NCBI GenBank assembly: GCA_017619295.1
Contig: JAFZSQ010000065.1
Location: 1 to 44,326, forward strand
Length of the DNA stretch: 44,326 nucleotides
Reading direction: 5' to 3'
Source: Lachnospiraceae bacterium
Lineage (GTDB): Bacteria; Bacillota; Clostridia; Lachnospirales; Lachnospiraceae
This document shows positions 14,844 to 23,611 of this stretch, in pieces. The notes under the pieces were generated by a model. It was not told the DNA's origin. It ran no database searches and worked only from the letters and a program-made list of their open reading frames with translations. The translations under genes were made by a program, and so were the position numbers. Position 1 is the stretch's first letter, and each line of letters begins with the position of its first letter.

Positions 14844-16928
14844 TTACAGTTTGAAGAAGTCAATAGCCTCTGTCATATCCTTATTCGTGTCGCTCATTTC
14901 TGTAGCGGAATGAAGGGTATCTGTACAAGCCTCTGTTACGGTCTGGCAGGAAGCGGCAACTTCCTCAGCGGAAGCACCAAGCTCCTCGGAGATGGCACCA
15001 AGTTCGCTGGTAGAGTTGGTAAGCTCTCTCTTGAGTTCCTCAAGCTTGCCGGCCATTTCTTCGATTGTCTGGATCTCAGCGATGGCATCTTCAACAGATC
15101 CGGAAAGAACGTTGAATTTCTCTCTTGCGTCCTCAATGTCGGACTGCTCTTTGCTAACAACTTCGTAAACTCTGTTGGAAATATCAACTGTACCGTTTGA
15201 AAGAGCGATAACGTTGTCGATGATCTCCTTGATCTCTCCTGCAGATTCTGCGGAGGAATCAGCAAGGGTACGAATCTCTTCAGCAACTACTGCGAAGCCT
15301 CTGCCTGCCTCACCAGCTCTTGCTGCCTCAATTGAAGCATTGAGTGAAAGGAGGTTGGTCTGTGAAGCGATGGATTCGATTGCCTGTACAGCACTTCCGA
15401 TCTTCTCGATTGCTGCGTTGGTCTCGCTGATCTTATCACTGATGTTACGCATAGCCTCAACGGATTCATTAGCTCCGTCATATACGGACTTCATGCAGTA
15501 GGAAGCATCGTTGTTGGCGTTCTTGATGCTCTGTGAAGCCTCAAAGAGGTTACGTACGTTGTTGTTAAGAGTTTCAATATCGTTACCAAGTTCAACTGCC
15601 TGCTCAGCCATGGTCTGTGCATTCTCTGCAACGGACTGTGAGGTTGTGGCAACTTCGTTGATGGCGTTGTTGATCTGAGATACGGATTCAACGTTGTGAG
15701 ATGTCTTCTCATCCACGCTTGTGATAGCTTCACTAAGCATGTTTGCTGAACTCTTAACTGCACCCATGGAGGAATTAAGTGCTCCTCTCAAGGTCTTAAA
15801 TGCAGTGATTATACTTAATGTCTCGTTGATTGAAGACTTGGCATCGGTGTCCACTGTAACATCACCGGTACTAAGCTGTGTAATAGCTTCTGAAACCTTG
15901 GTAAGAGGAGTGGAAATCTTTCTCTCAACAAGAATTGCAAGAGTTGCAAATACTACAACTGCCAAGATACAGAATACAAGAGTACTCTTCTTTGTGGCAT
16001 TAACGCCGGCCATAACATCAGTCTCATCTGCTGTAAGAACTGCGATGTAGTTCTCGTTCTCACCTATATAGTATGCAGCGTACTTGTTTGCGCCCTTAAA
16101 TACATAGGTGATGCAGGCAGGTTCGGGATGCTCACCGTTTGCGATTCTTGCTACCAGCTCTTTAACTGCAACGTTCTCAACGGGATTACCAATCTTCTCG
16201 GGAGTGGGATGATAAAGCATTATACCGTCTCTGTCAACAAAGTAGATGTAAGCTGTTTTTAATCCAAGTGATGATACATCAGAGATTCTTGCAGCCACGT
16301 CATTAACATATGTAGCACCGCCTACGAATCCGATGGGCTTGCCGTTAACAATTACGGGATAGTACAGTGACTGTACAAGGTTTCCTGATGCAGGAGAGGT
16401 AAGAATTCCGGTGTTGTAAACGCCGTCAGCACTAAGCATGGAATTCTGAAGGGCGGCACGGCTGTCACCCTCTCTTAAAATCTTGCCGATTACGGCATCA
16501 GTCTCATGTGTGAGAACCTTGGTCTCCCATGTGGCAAGATAAAGTCCTTCCCAGCCTTCAAGCTTTGCAAAAAACTCGTTGGTATACTTGTTGGCCTCTG
16601 CAACTACAGCAGCATCATCGGGATTCTGAAGCGCTTTGATTACAATCGGGGCAGTGGCAAAGCCCTGTAATGTTCTCTTTGCATTCTCTGTTGTGTAGTC
16701 AAATGCATTACCTGTTTCGGTAATAATGGTTACCAGTGAATTGCTGGTGTTATTGTTCATTTCTGAACTGGTCTTGCTAATCAGTGCGATAGCAAGAAAG
16801 ATGGTGGAAAAGAGCATGGGAAGCATTGCAAATAAGATAAGTGTTACACGAAGACTTATTTTGCCATCGCCCTTTACCTTTGTTTTGGGTTTGGTGTTGG
16901 GTTTAGTTTTGGATTTCTTTTCTGGCAT
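14844..16928 (-). CDS. Methyl-accepting chemotaxis protein with Cache-type sensor
   Basis: 694 residues. A basic low-complexity start ([13 protein letters not shown]) precedes TM1 (about 25-50). The periplasmic-side sensor (about 55-305) carries Cache features ('[23 protein letters not shown]', '[23 protein letters not shown]') and suggests a small-molecule ligand. TM2 (about 312-335) leads to HAMP and a long cytoplasmic coiled coil. The CheA/CheW-binding hairpin tip reads '[20 protein letters not shown]'. GGAGGAAA precedes the start. The gene has its own promoter and terminator. No chemotaxis kinase genes are nearby. Confidence 0.92.
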   Translation of the reverse strand: MPEKKSKTKPNTKPKTKVKGDGKISLRVTLILFAMLPMLFSTIFLAIALISKTSSEMNNNTSNSLVTIITETGNAFDYTTENAKRTLQGFATAPIVIKALQNPDDAAVVAEANKYTNEFFAKLEGWEGLYLATWETKVLTHETDAVIGKILREGDSRAALQNSMLSADGVYNTGILTSPASGNLVQSLYYPVIVNGKPIGFVGGATYVNDVAARISDVSSLGLKTAYIYFVDRDGIMLYHPTPEKIGNPVENVAVKELVARIANGEHPEPACITYVFKGANKYAAYYIGENENYIAVLTADETDVMAGVNATKKSTLVFCILAVVVFATLAILVERKISTPLTKVSEAITQLSTGDVTVDTDAKSSINETLSIITAFKTLRGALNSSMGAVKSSANMLSEAITSVDEKTSHNVESVSQINNAINEVATTSQSVAENAQTMAEQAVELGNDIETLNNNVRNLFEASQSIKNANNDASYCMKSVYDGANESVEAMRNISDKISETNAAIEKIGSAVQAIESIASQTNLLSLNASIEAARAGEAGRGFAVVAEEIRTLADSSAESAGEIKEIIDNVIALSNGTVDISNRVYEVVSKEQSDIEDAREKFNVLSGSVEDAIAEIQTIEEMAGKLEELKRELTNSTSELGAISEELGASAEEVAASCQTVTEACTDTLHSATEMSDTNKDMTEAIDFFKL

Positions 16929-16973
16929 GGTAGTTTCCTCCTGAATATTTTGCCAAAATGATTGTGCTTTTAT

Positions 16974-17004
16974 ATTATACCACTTTATTTTGTAAATTTT
17001 TCAA
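16974..17004 (-). promoter_or_regulatory. Predicted promoter of the chemoreceptor gene
   Basis: Minus strand: TGG-TATAAT extended -10 (16974-16979) with -35-like TTGAAA (16999-17004) at a long 19-bp spacing. No sigma-28 flagellar consensus is visible. Confidence 0.5.
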
Positions 17005-17062
17005 CAGTTTTACCCAATTATTCTATTTTTAGTTGACAAAACTGCGAAAAAGCACAAAAAAA

Positions 17063-17088
17063 GGCCCCTCAAATCACTTTGAGAGGCC
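17063..17088 (-). terminator. Terminator after the FakA-C-like gene
   Basis: Minus strand: 11-bp stem (GGCCTCTCAAA/TTTGAGGGGCC, one mismatch), TGAT-type loop, then a T7 run. It ends the long minus-strand transcript that includes the DegV gene. Confidence 0.85.
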
Positions 17089-17127
17089 AAACAATAAAAT
17101 TTTGTTTCAGGATAAAAAACTTTTAAA

Positions 17128-17421
17128 TCAACCCTGCTTACCTGCAGACTGTCTGATCATATCCTCGACTACGATGTCGTAGATTTCTCCCAGTGTGTTG
17201 CAGTACTCCAAAATCTTCCAGGGTTCGTTGGTGTGGAAGTGAATCTTAATCAGATCCTCATCACCTGCTGCAATAAGGCTGTTGCCCTCAAAGTGCTCGG
17301 TGATGTAATCTGCGATTTCATCCTCATCCAAATCCTCATCTCTTCTGTCGATGAGAAGCTGTGTGTCATAACGATAGGCGAACTGATCGTCCTCGGCATC
17401 AATGCTTACAAAATCTGCCAT
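17128..17421 (-). CDS. Stand-alone FakA/YloV C-terminal-like protein
   Basis: 97 residues. The core 'FEGNSLIAAGDEDLIKIHFHTNEPWKILEYCNTLGEI' followed by 'VVEDMIRQ' closely matches the C-terminal region of the fatty-acid kinase FakA (YloV, DAK2 family). In FakA that segment usually reads GDSLVVVGDDDLVKVHVHTNDPG. The ATP-binding DhaL part is absent, so this protein cannot be a kinase alone. It sits 21 bases after the DegV/FakB gene and shares its terminator. It may help FakB exchange its fatty acid or bind a separate FakA. The homology is strong by eye; the role is inferred. Confidence 0.7.
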   Translation of the reverse strand: MADFVSIDAEDDQFAYRYDTQLLIDRRDEDLDEDEIADYITEHFEGNSLIAAGDEDLIKIHFHTNEPWKILEYCNTLGEIYDIVVEDMIRQSAGKQG

Positions 17422-17442
17422 TTATACTACCTCCATTTATAA

Positions 17443-18324
17443 TTAATCTTTTTTTCTTTCGTCTGTCATATAGAATACTGCCAGAAGTCCGGGGCCTGTG
17501 TGGGCTCCGATTACAACTCCCAGATTGTTGATTGAGATTTCCTTAATTGAAGGATAGGTTGCAAGAATCTGTTCCTTCACAAACTCTGCATCCTCCAGAC
17601 AATCTGCGTGATTAATTCTAATTACCATTCCGTCGGGATTCTTAATATCGCTGATAACTCCCGCTATAATCTCCGCAAGAGCCTTCTTTCGTCCTCTTGC
17701 TTTGCTTATAGCCACAAGAGCTCCCTCGTTGTCCACGTAAAGTACCGGCTTGATGGAAAGAAGTGTTCCGATAAGAGCGGAAGCGTTGGAAACTCGTCCG
17801 CCTCTCTTAAGCCATGTAAGATCGTCAACTGTGAAACGGTGAGCGATCTTTAGCTTGTTTTCCTCAATCCAATCAAGGACTGTCTGCATGGATTCGCCGG
17901 CTTCGTAGAGTTCTGTGACTTTTTCCACCAAAAGGCCAAGACCTCCGGAAACGCAACGTGTGTCAACGTTAATGATTCTTCTGTCAGGGTACTCCTTCTT
18001 AAGCTCGTCAATTGCCTCGTTACAGAATCTGTAGGAAGCGGAAAGAACCCATGACATGTCAAGGAAAATAACATCCTTGCCCTGTTTAATAAGACCCTCA
18101 AAGAATTCCTTGTAGGTAAACATGTTGATTGCGGAAGTTGTGAGAATTTCCCCGTTTCTCATCTTCTTGTAGACTTCATCTCTGGTGGAGTCCAGGCAAT
18201 CATCCTCATAAGAATCATCACCGATTACATAGCTGTAACTGATGAACGGAATCTTATGGCCCTCAAGGTATTCTCTTGTGCGATCGGCTGTTGAAGCGGT
18301 CGCCACAATATAGTTTTGTTCCAT
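17443..18324 (-). CDS. DegV family fatty-acid-binding protein (FakB-like)
   Basis: 293 residues. DegV/FakB proteins hold a fatty acid that FakA phosphorylates to acyl-phosphate for lipid synthesis. Visible landmarks: 'LTTSAINMFTYKEFF' (usual TTSQPS region, altered), 'RCVSGGLGLLV', 'LTWLKRGGRVSNASALIGTLLSIKPVLYVDNEG' and the C-terminal 'GAHTGPGLLAVFY'. The Ser of the TTS loop and the His-Thr-Gly-Pro-Gly loop that contact the carboxylate are retained. GGAGG lies upstream. It follows the histidine kinase gene by 42 bases and precedes the FakA-C-like gene. Confidence 0.88.
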   Translation of the reverse strand: MEQNYIVATASTADRTREYLEGHKIPFISYSYVIGDDSYEDDCLDSTRDEVYKKMRNGEILTTSAINMFTYKEFFEGLIKQGKDVIFLDMSWVLSASYRFCNEAIDELKKEYPDRRIINVDTRCVSGGLGLLVEKVTELYEAGESMQTVLDWIEENKLKIAHRFTVDDLTWLKRGGRVSNASALIGTLLSIKPVLYVDNEGALVAISKARGRKKALAEIIAGVISDIKNPDGMVIRINHADCLEDAEFVKEQILATYPSIKEISINNLGVVIGAHTGPGLLAVFYMTDERKKD

Positions 18325-18366
18325 ACTTAATTTATACCTCCAAGTTATCGTCTAACAACTCAAGAC

Positions 18367-19251
18367 TTAGAATAACACAAAATCTATTTCAATCACAAGA
18401 CTTCCGTCCTCATATTTTGCGCTTATGGGACAGTTCATTCTCTGGGCAAAGGTCTTTACGATTGAAAGGCCTAGGCCTGTGGATTCGTTCATTGCGGTCT
18501 CCACGGTGAAAAACCTGTCAAAAAGTTTTTCAACGGAAACCGTGGATAATGAGGCTGCTGAATTTTTGAAAATCACCCTGCCGTCGGCATCCAGTGAAAC
18601 ATGCAAATCCCCGTCGCTGTACTTAAGGGCGTTGCTGATAAGATTGGAAAAAATCCTCTCCACGTAGGAAGGATAAAGATTCCTTACAACCCTTTCATCG
18701 CAGATATTTATCTCAGGCTCAATGCCCCTTTCAACAAGCGCTGCGTAGTAGTTCATAAGGGTGTCCTCAAGAACTCTGTTTAAGGAAATCTCCTTCTTCT
18801 CCTCCTTTGTTTCGGAAGTTGAAACCACAGAGTACTCGAAAAGCTCCTCCGTAAGCTTTTTCATGTGCTGACAGCGCTCTTCGATGATAGCCATGTATTT
18901 CTCGGTTTCCGGAGTCATTTCCTGTTTTTTCATAAGCTCCAGATAACCCATGATTGCCGTAAGAGGGGTCCTTATGTCATGGGCCACGTTGGTGATGGCG
19001 GTTTTTAGCTCGTTGTCACCCAGGTTATATCTGTGGAAGGCCTCACGAAGCTCCGTCAGAGTCTTGTTTATATCGTCCGTAAGCTTCATCAGATCCTTAT
19101 CCCTGCTGTCGATGCCGATAAGGGAGTTTGTATCAAGTTTTCCACGCGCCACAAAGTCTGCCCCAAGATCCCGGACAGACTTTTTCATTGCGATTATTTT
19201 TATAACAAGCAAAATAATAACTATTATGCTGATTCCCAAAAGGTATTTCAT
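18367..19251 (-). CDS. Sensor histidine kinase, single TM, no large sensor domain
   Basis: 294 residues. One N-terminal TM helix (about 3-21), a short linker, then HisKA with the phospho-acceptor in 'NVAHDIRTPLTAIMGYL' (His91). HATPase_c follows, with 'RIFSNLISNALKYSDG' (N box) and 'STGLGLSIVKTF' (G2 box). The missing extracytoplasmic sensor is typical of intramembrane-sensing kinases, although those usually have two helices. It is the sixth gene from the response regulator in the same direction, separated from it by the ABC and esterase genes. Likely partner of the 22870 regulator. Confidence 0.88.
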   Translation of the reverse strand: MKYLLGISIIVIILLVIKIIAMKKSVRDLGADFVARGKLDTNSLIGIDSRDKDLMKLTDDINKTLTELREAFHRYNLGDNELKTAITNVAHDIRTPLTAIMGYLELMKKQEMTPETEKYMAIIEERCQHMKKLTEELFEYSVVSTSETKEEKKEISLNRVLEDTLMNYYAALVERGIEPEINICDERVVRNLYPSYVERIFSNLISNALKYSDGDLHVSLDADGRVIFKNSAASLSTVSVEKLFDRFFTVETAMNESTGLGLSIVKTFAQRMNCPISAKYEDGSLVIEIDFVLF

Positions 19252-19268
19252 GCTACCCCCAAATTAAA

Positions 19269-20345
19269 TTAGTAGTGAATGGGCTCAATGGGATTTGCCC
19301 GGTAGTAGTAAACCACCGCGTCGTACTTTTCCGCAGGTACCACCTTGGCTCTGTAGGATTTGTAGGTGTACCAGTTTTCATTAAAGCCCTCACCCACAAG
19401 TCCCATGAAGGTTTCTTCGTGAATGGCTTTGTAAAGCCTGCTGTTTTCATCGGTTACTTTTGCAAAATCAAGGGCATACACACCGCCTTCAAAGTTTTTG
19501 GCCTCCAGTGCCAGAGGATCTGAAGAGCAGAACTCATGGTTTTTTCTCTCGTACTCATCCCCGTACTTGCCGGCGGTATTAATGTTTACATTGGCATTGT
19601 AAAAATCGCTTCCGATGACAAAATAGCCTTCACCAAACTCATCGTATAACTTCTGACCAAAGGTTATGGAGCCGAAGCCATCGGAATTGCCCTTGCAAAG
19701 GTGGCCGTTGTGAGCCGTTACCATAACCCGATTATAACCTCTTTCCTTTTCGTCGGCCAATATATTCTTAAGGTTCTCAAGCATCTTGTCGTCACGGTAA
19801 TCGCTGTATGCATCGGGATCTTCTTCAAAAGAAGGTGCATCCGGGTCAGGCTCATCAGCCCCCTGGGGATCGATTCCGAAGATGCAGTAGGTGTCATCGA
19901 AATCCTTTCCTTCATTTTCTGCCTTCATCCAGTCAAGCAAAGCAGCCATCTGCTTTGTGTCGTAAAGGGGATACATTAAAAGTCCCACAGCATCCTCGGC
20001 GCTTTGAACCTCGCCTTCACCGTGAACGTACTTATTAAGCATCTCTCCGTCTGCCACAGGCATCTCAAAAAGGATAGCCCTGCAGGTTCCCTCATCTGCA
20101 AGTTTCTTAAGTATTGTAAGTTTTAACTCCTGAAATTCGGCATTTCCGTGGGTTGCTTCACCAACACCCACAACTTCTGCTCCCTCAGGGATTTCCATAT
20201 CTTCAACTGTGGTGGCAACCTCTTTAATTTCCTTTACGGAAACAGATGCTCCATCAAACATTCCAACTTTCGCGGCGATTAAAACTCCAAAGAAAACCAC
20301 CAAAAGTCCGCCGATTATCGGCACTCTTTTTTTCATAATATCCAT
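19269..20345 (-). CDS. Membrane-anchored erythromycin-esterase-like protein
   Basis: 358 residues. A signal anchor (about 8-26, 'PIIGGLLVVFFGVLIAAKVG') puts the domain outside the membrane. The family motif 'GVGEATHGNAEF' (E63, H66 of the Ere metal-independent hydrolase set) and 'VTAHNGHLCKG' (residues 209-219) are present. An internal acidic insert ('DEPDPDAPSFEEDPDAYSDY') is unusual. Family members include macrolide esterases and many enzymes of unknown substrate. It is embedded between ABC-permease and kinase genes, suggesting breakdown of a secreted antimicrobial or a signalling ester. Macrolide activity is not shown by sequence. Confidence 0.78.
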   Translation of the reverse strand: MDIMKKRVPIIGGLLVVFFGVLIAAKVGMFDGASVSVKEIKEVATTVEDMEIPEGAEVVGVGEATHGNAEFQELKLTILKKLADEGTCRAILFEMPVADGEMLNKYVHGEGEVQSAEDAVGLLMYPLYDTKQMAALLDWMKAENEGKDFDDTYCIFGIDPQGADEPDPDAPSFEEDPDAYSDYRDDKMLENLKNILADEKERGYNRVMVTAHNGHLCKGNSDGFGSITFGQKLYDEFGEGYFVIGSDFYNANVNINTAGKYGDEYERKNHEFCSSDPLALEAKNFEGGVYALDFAKVTDENSRLYKAIHEETFMGLVGEGFNENWYTYKSYRAKVVPAEKYDAVVYYYRANPIEPIHY

Positions 20346-20363
20346 CTATCCAAATACTCCCAA

Positions 20364-21101
20364 CTAGTTAACGTCTCTCTTATTGATTCCCGAAACACCC
20401 ATGGCTGTGGTGATACCGATGATGCAAAGGGAAATAAGAACCTTTATGATAATGCCCGGATTTACCTGAGGATCGCAAAATACCGTTTCCGAAACCCACT
20501 GTCCCATGGCGGGAATGTTGTAAAGGATCTGACCTATGGAGAACTCTCCCTCTTTTACGTTCATCATAAGGGCGTTGCCGAAGGTGATCCAGTTAAAGCT
20601 TAAGAACATAATTGCCATGGCCCAGATAACGGAAGACATTGTTTTTTTGCATCTAAGGCCCACAAATGTAAGGAATGCAAGCCATGCGGCAAAAGCAAAA
20701 ATCTCCACAACAAGGGCTGTGATAAGAGCTGAATTGACCTCTGCCCCCGCAATGATTCCCGTTATAAACCACACGAGGATCATGGTGATCTCGCCTGTGA
20801 TTAAGGCAAGGAGGTTAGCAACGTAAACCTGAAGCTGTGTGTAACCAACGATTAACTTGTTTCTGAAGGTTCCGTCTGCGTACTCGGCTCCCAGATAAAG
20901 GGGGGCGAAAATTCCGAAGAAGAAAATCATTGCACAGCTAATAAATGTCATTATGTCATTGGCGCTTCGGCCTGTAAGGAAAAATACCGGTACCTTGTCC
21001 CTTGTGAAAAGAAAGGTGACAACAACGGCAATAATAAGGCCTATCTGAAAAAATACGTTTTTGAAAAGTCTTGCCACATTGGCTTTATATAAATTAATCA
21101 T
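20364..21101 (-). CDS. ABC-2 type transporter permease (second subunit)
   Basis: 245 residues with about six hydrophobic helices. It opens 'MINLYKANVARLFKNVFFQIGLIIAVVVTFLF' and contains 'YADGTFRNKLIVGYTQLQVYVANLL', the conserved cytoplasmic segment of ABC-2 permeases in peptide-immunity and efflux systems. It follows the first permease by eight bases. Two unequal ~250-residue permeases with one ATPase resemble lantibiotic-immunity LanFEG complexes. Confidence 0.82.
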   Translation of the reverse strand: MINLYKANVARLFKNVFFQIGLIIAVVVTFLFTRDKVPVFFLTGRSANDIMTFISCAMIFFFGIFAPLYLGAEYADGTFRNKLIVGYTQLQVYVANLLALITGEITMILVWFITGIIAGAEVNSALITALVVEIFAFAAWLAFLTFVGLRCKKTMSSVIWAMAIMFLSFNWITFGNALMMNVKEGEFSIGQILYNIPAMGQWVSETVFCDPQVNPGIIIKVLISLCIIGITTAMGVSGINKRDVN

Positions 21102-21109
21102 AATTGCTC

Positions 21110-21880
21110 CTAAACTATATCTTTTTTATTGAAAATCAAAAGACCCACAATCATTGAAAATACCGTAAGTCCCAAAACTCCCGTAACCAGTGTGAAAAAT
21201 CCGTAGGGTGAGGGGCGGTCTATGTATGAATAAGGAATGTACTTATCAATGAATGAATAAACCTGAAGTCTTGTGCCTGTAAGAAGGCAGGGTCCGTTGT
21301 CGGGACGAAGCTTGTCGGCCACGATTGATGTAAGGACCTTCATAAGAAAGGCAATTGCCAGAGGATGGGCCAGGGCAATCTTATAGTTTCCGAAGGCCAT
21401 AACAAGCATTGCGGAGAAGATTGCGATACTCATTTCCGCAAAAGTCATTGTCAGAAGATAATCTCCGATTTCCCTTGAGGTATAATTCTGAAATCCAGGT
21501 GTGAAGAAAAGGACTATAAGCATTATTACCGCACTTGAAATGGCGGAAAGCACAGCCGCAATCCCGGCGGATGTGGCTGTTATTGATGAAAAAACAGCCT
21601 TCCTTGTGGATCCTGTCGCTATCTTGTTTCTTATTATTCCGTCCGTGTATTCCTGTGAAACGAAGCCGGTGATAATTGCGGATAAAACGAAGGGTGAAAC
21701 TCCCACGTAAAGGGAAATAACCTCATCTCCCGATACCGCCATGCCCAAATCGGCTATTCTGTAAATGATCAAATATACTATGAAAAGAATGATGGGGTAA
21801 GCAATACTTATCACCACGCCGGTTTTTACATTTCGGTCAATCATTGCTCTTCTTAAGTCAGAATATAAAACTCTAAGCAT
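21110..21880 (-). CDS. ABC-2 type transporter permease (first subunit)
   Basis: 256 residues from the ATG at 21880, which overlaps the ATPase stop by eight bases and has GGAGGAA upstream. A longer frame start inside the ATPase gene is rejected. About six helices are seen, with the landmark 'FVSQEYTDGIIRNKIATGSTRKAVFSS', matching the same segment in its sister permease. It ends with the cytoplasmic 'FNKKDIV', similar to 'INKRDVN' in the sister, so the two are likely paralogues forming a heterodimer. Confidence 0.83.
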   Translation of the reverse strand: MLRVLYSDLRRAMIDRNVKTGVVISIAYPIILFIVYLIIYRIADLGMAVSGDEVISLYVGVSPFVLSAIITGFVSQEYTDGIIRNKIATGSTRKAVFSSITATSAGIAAVLSAISSAVIMLIVLFFTPGFQNYTSREIGDYLLTMTFAEMSIAIFSAMLVMAFGNYKIALAHPLAIAFLMKVLTSIVADKLRPDNGPCLLTGTRLQVYSFIDKYIPYSYIDRPSPYGFFTLVTGVLGLTVFSMIVGLLIFNKKDIV

Positions 21881-22787
21881 TCTTTGTTCCTCCAAGAAGA
21901 GAAAGATAGAAGGCTTCAAGGCTTTCCTCATGCTCGTCCATGGTGTAGATTGTGCAGCCTGCGTCCTCGAAATCTTTTGCAATCTTTGAGAAAGCAACCT
22001 CTGAGAAAATGTCGGCTGTATTGTCGTCGATGATTGTATATTCGATTCCAAGCTTGTCCATAACACCTGCCAGAACCTTGGTGTCTGACACTTTCATTCT
22101 TATGGACTTGCGGCATTCTTTTTCAAGTTCCGCTGCGCTCATCTCCTTAACGATTCTTCCCTTGTCGATGAAGCCGTAGTATGTGGCGATTCTTGAAAGC
22201 TCGTCTAAGATGTGGCTTGAAATAATAAATGTAATTCCTTTTTCTCTGTTTAACTTGATGATCAACTCTCTGATTTCGATGATGCCCTGAGGGTCAAGGC
22301 CGTTGGTGGGCTCATCGAGAATGAGAAGATCCGGATTTCCGCAAAGAGCAATTGCGATGCCAAGGCGCTGTCTCATACCAAGGGAGAACTTGCCGGCTTT
22401 CTTTTTGCCTGTATCGGAAAGACCCACAAGCTCCAAAATCTCATCGATTCCGTCAAAAGAAGGAAGGCCCAGGGTCAAGTACTGTTGCTTTAAGTTATCC
22501 TTCGCTGTCATGTCCTTGTAGATTGCAGGGGACTCAACAACAGCGCCGATGCGTCTTCTTGCCTTTGAAATGTCTTTGTCACTGTCCTTCACTCCCATAA
22601 GCTCGAAGCTTCCCGAAGTCTGATGCTGAAGGCCGCAAAGGTGTCTTATCAGTGTGGTTTTGCCGGCACCGTTTTTGCCTACAAAGCCATAAATAGAGCC
22701 CTTGGGAACCTTCATGTTGATTCCGTTAAGGGCTGTAAAGTTTCCATATTTTTTCTCTAAGTTATTTGTTGTAAAAATGTATTCCAT
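21873..22787 (-). CDS. ABC transporter ATP-binding protein (antimicrobial peptide/efflux type)
   Basis: 304 residues. Walker A 'GFVGKNGAGKTTLIRHLCGL' (about 35-54), signature 'FSLGMRQRLGIAIAL', Walker B 'PDLLILDEPTNGLDPQG' and switch His in 'FIISSHILDEL' are intact. The C-terminal ~80 residues form the extra domain seen in the bacitracin/lantibiotic-type exporters (BcrA/NisF-like). The start follows a GAGGAGAG site. The upstream gap carries four GTCAA repeats, the likely binding sites of the neighbouring response regulator. Confidence 0.9.
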   Translation of the reverse strand: MEYIFTTNNLEKKYGNFTALNGINMKVPKGSIYGFVGKNGAGKTTLIRHLCGLQHQTSGSFELMGVKDSDKDISKARRRIGAVVESPAIYKDMTAKDNLKQQYLTLGLPSFDGIDEILELVGLSDTGKKKAGKFSLGMRQRLGIAIALCGNPDLLILDEPTNGLDPQGIIEIRELIIKLNREKGITFIISSHILDELSRIATYYGFIDKGRIVKEMSAAELEKECRKSIRMKVSDTKVLAGVMDKLGIEYTIIDDNTADIFSEVAFSKIAKDFEDAGCTIYTMDEHEESLEAFYLSLLGGTKNA

Positions 22788-22834
22788 AACTCTCTCCTCG
22801 TTTTCTTAAGCTGATATGAGTATCTCACCCCAAG

Positions 22835-22875
22835 GTCAAGAAAGCGGTCAAAGAATCGTCAAGAAAGTGTCAAGA
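22835..22875. promoter_or_regulatory. Four tandem GTCAA repeats, candidate response-regulator binding array
   Basis: On the plus strand GTCAA starts at 22835, 22847, 22858 and 22869 (spacings 12, 11, 11), mostly within GTCAAGAAA-type units. On the minus strand this reads TTTCTTGAC repeated in phase. The last copy overlaps the response regulator stop. The copy nearest the ATPase gene may double as its -35 (TTGACC). Direct repeats at 11-bp period are a known arrangement for OmpR-family regulators. Confidence 0.65.
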
Positions 22876-23544
22876 TTTAAATTTGAATCCGATTCCGTAA
22901 ATTGCTTCTATATAATCTTCGCCGTCCACGGCCTGAAGTTTCTTTCTGATGTTGCTGATGTGCTGCTTTAGGGATCTTTCTGTGCAATCCGGAGTGCTGT
23001 CGCTGATGCGGTCAAGAATTGTGTTTCTTCCGATGGGGCGACCGGGATTAAGCATAAGGATCTCCAAAATGGCGCACTCGGTCCTTGTAAGGGTCACAGG
23101 GGTATCATTTAGGGTAACTGTCAAAATGTCGGTATCCAGGGTCAGATTGCCGGCTTTAACAAGGTTCTTATTAAGGTCTTCACCTTCGTTTTCATTTAGT
23201 CTTAACTGAACGGAAATTCTTGCCAGAAGTTCCCCTACGTCAAAGGGCTTTGTCACATAGTCTCTGGCTCCCTCCATCAAGAGCTTTACCTTTCCGTCTA
23301 TATTGGATTTGGCACTTAAAATTATGGTGGGGATTGATTTTACCTTCGGCAAAAGCTCCTCACCGTTCATTCCGGGAAGCATTAAATCAAGCAAAAGCAG
23401 ATCCGGCTTCTGTTTTTCAAGAACCATCAAAGCTTCCGTTCCGGAGTATGCTCTTAAGACCCCGTAGCCCTCAAGCTTCAGAGTCTCCTCCAACATGTTC
23501 CCGATATGTATGTCGTCATCCACGATCATTATTGTTTTAGCCAT
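22870..23544 (-). CDS. OmpR-family response regulator
   Basis: 224 residues. Receiver domain: acidic pocket 'IVDDD' (8-12), phospho-acceptor Asp in 'LLLLDLMLPGMNG' (about 53), Thr/Ser in 'IILSAKS' and Lys in 'YVTKPFD'. A C-terminal winged helix follows (about 130-224), with 'LTRTECAILEILMLNPGRPIGRNTIL' and 'LKQHISNIRKKL'. First gene of the module containing the ABC transporter, esterase and kinase; it likely controls the ABC operon through the GTCAA array. No obvious promoter of its own was found in the 67-base gap upstream. Confidence 0.92.
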   Translation of the reverse strand: MAKTIMIVDDDIHIGNMLEETLKLEGYGVLRAYSGTEALMVLEKQKPDLLLLDLMLPGMNGEELLPKVKSIPTIILSAKSNIDGKVKLLMEGARDYVTKPFDVGELLARISVQLRLNENEGEDLNKNLVKAGNLTLDTDILTVTLNDTPVTLTRTECAILEILMLNPGRPIGRNTILDRISDSTPDCTERSLKQHISNIRKKLQAVDGEDYIEAIYGIGFKFKS

Positions 23545-23564
23545 TGATTTTTCTCTCCCTCAAG

Positions 23565-23596
23565 AAAAGCCGAGGCGCCTTGGCGTCCCGGCTTTT
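23565..23596 (-). terminator. Possible terminator hairpin after the HerA-like gene
   Basis: Minus strand: AAAAGCCGGGACG-type arm pairs with CGCCTCGGCTTTT, with one mismatch and a short loop. The 3' side ends in TTTTC rather than a long T-run, so termination may be partial. It separates the HerA-like gene from the response regulator. Confidence 0.5.
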
Positions 23597-23611
23597 AAGA
23601 ATCTTTGGTAC

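Noticed and set aside
19269..20345. Calling the Ere-family protein a macrolide resistance gene
   Set aside because: Only family motifs are shared; many members have unknown substrates, so resistance cannot be claimed.
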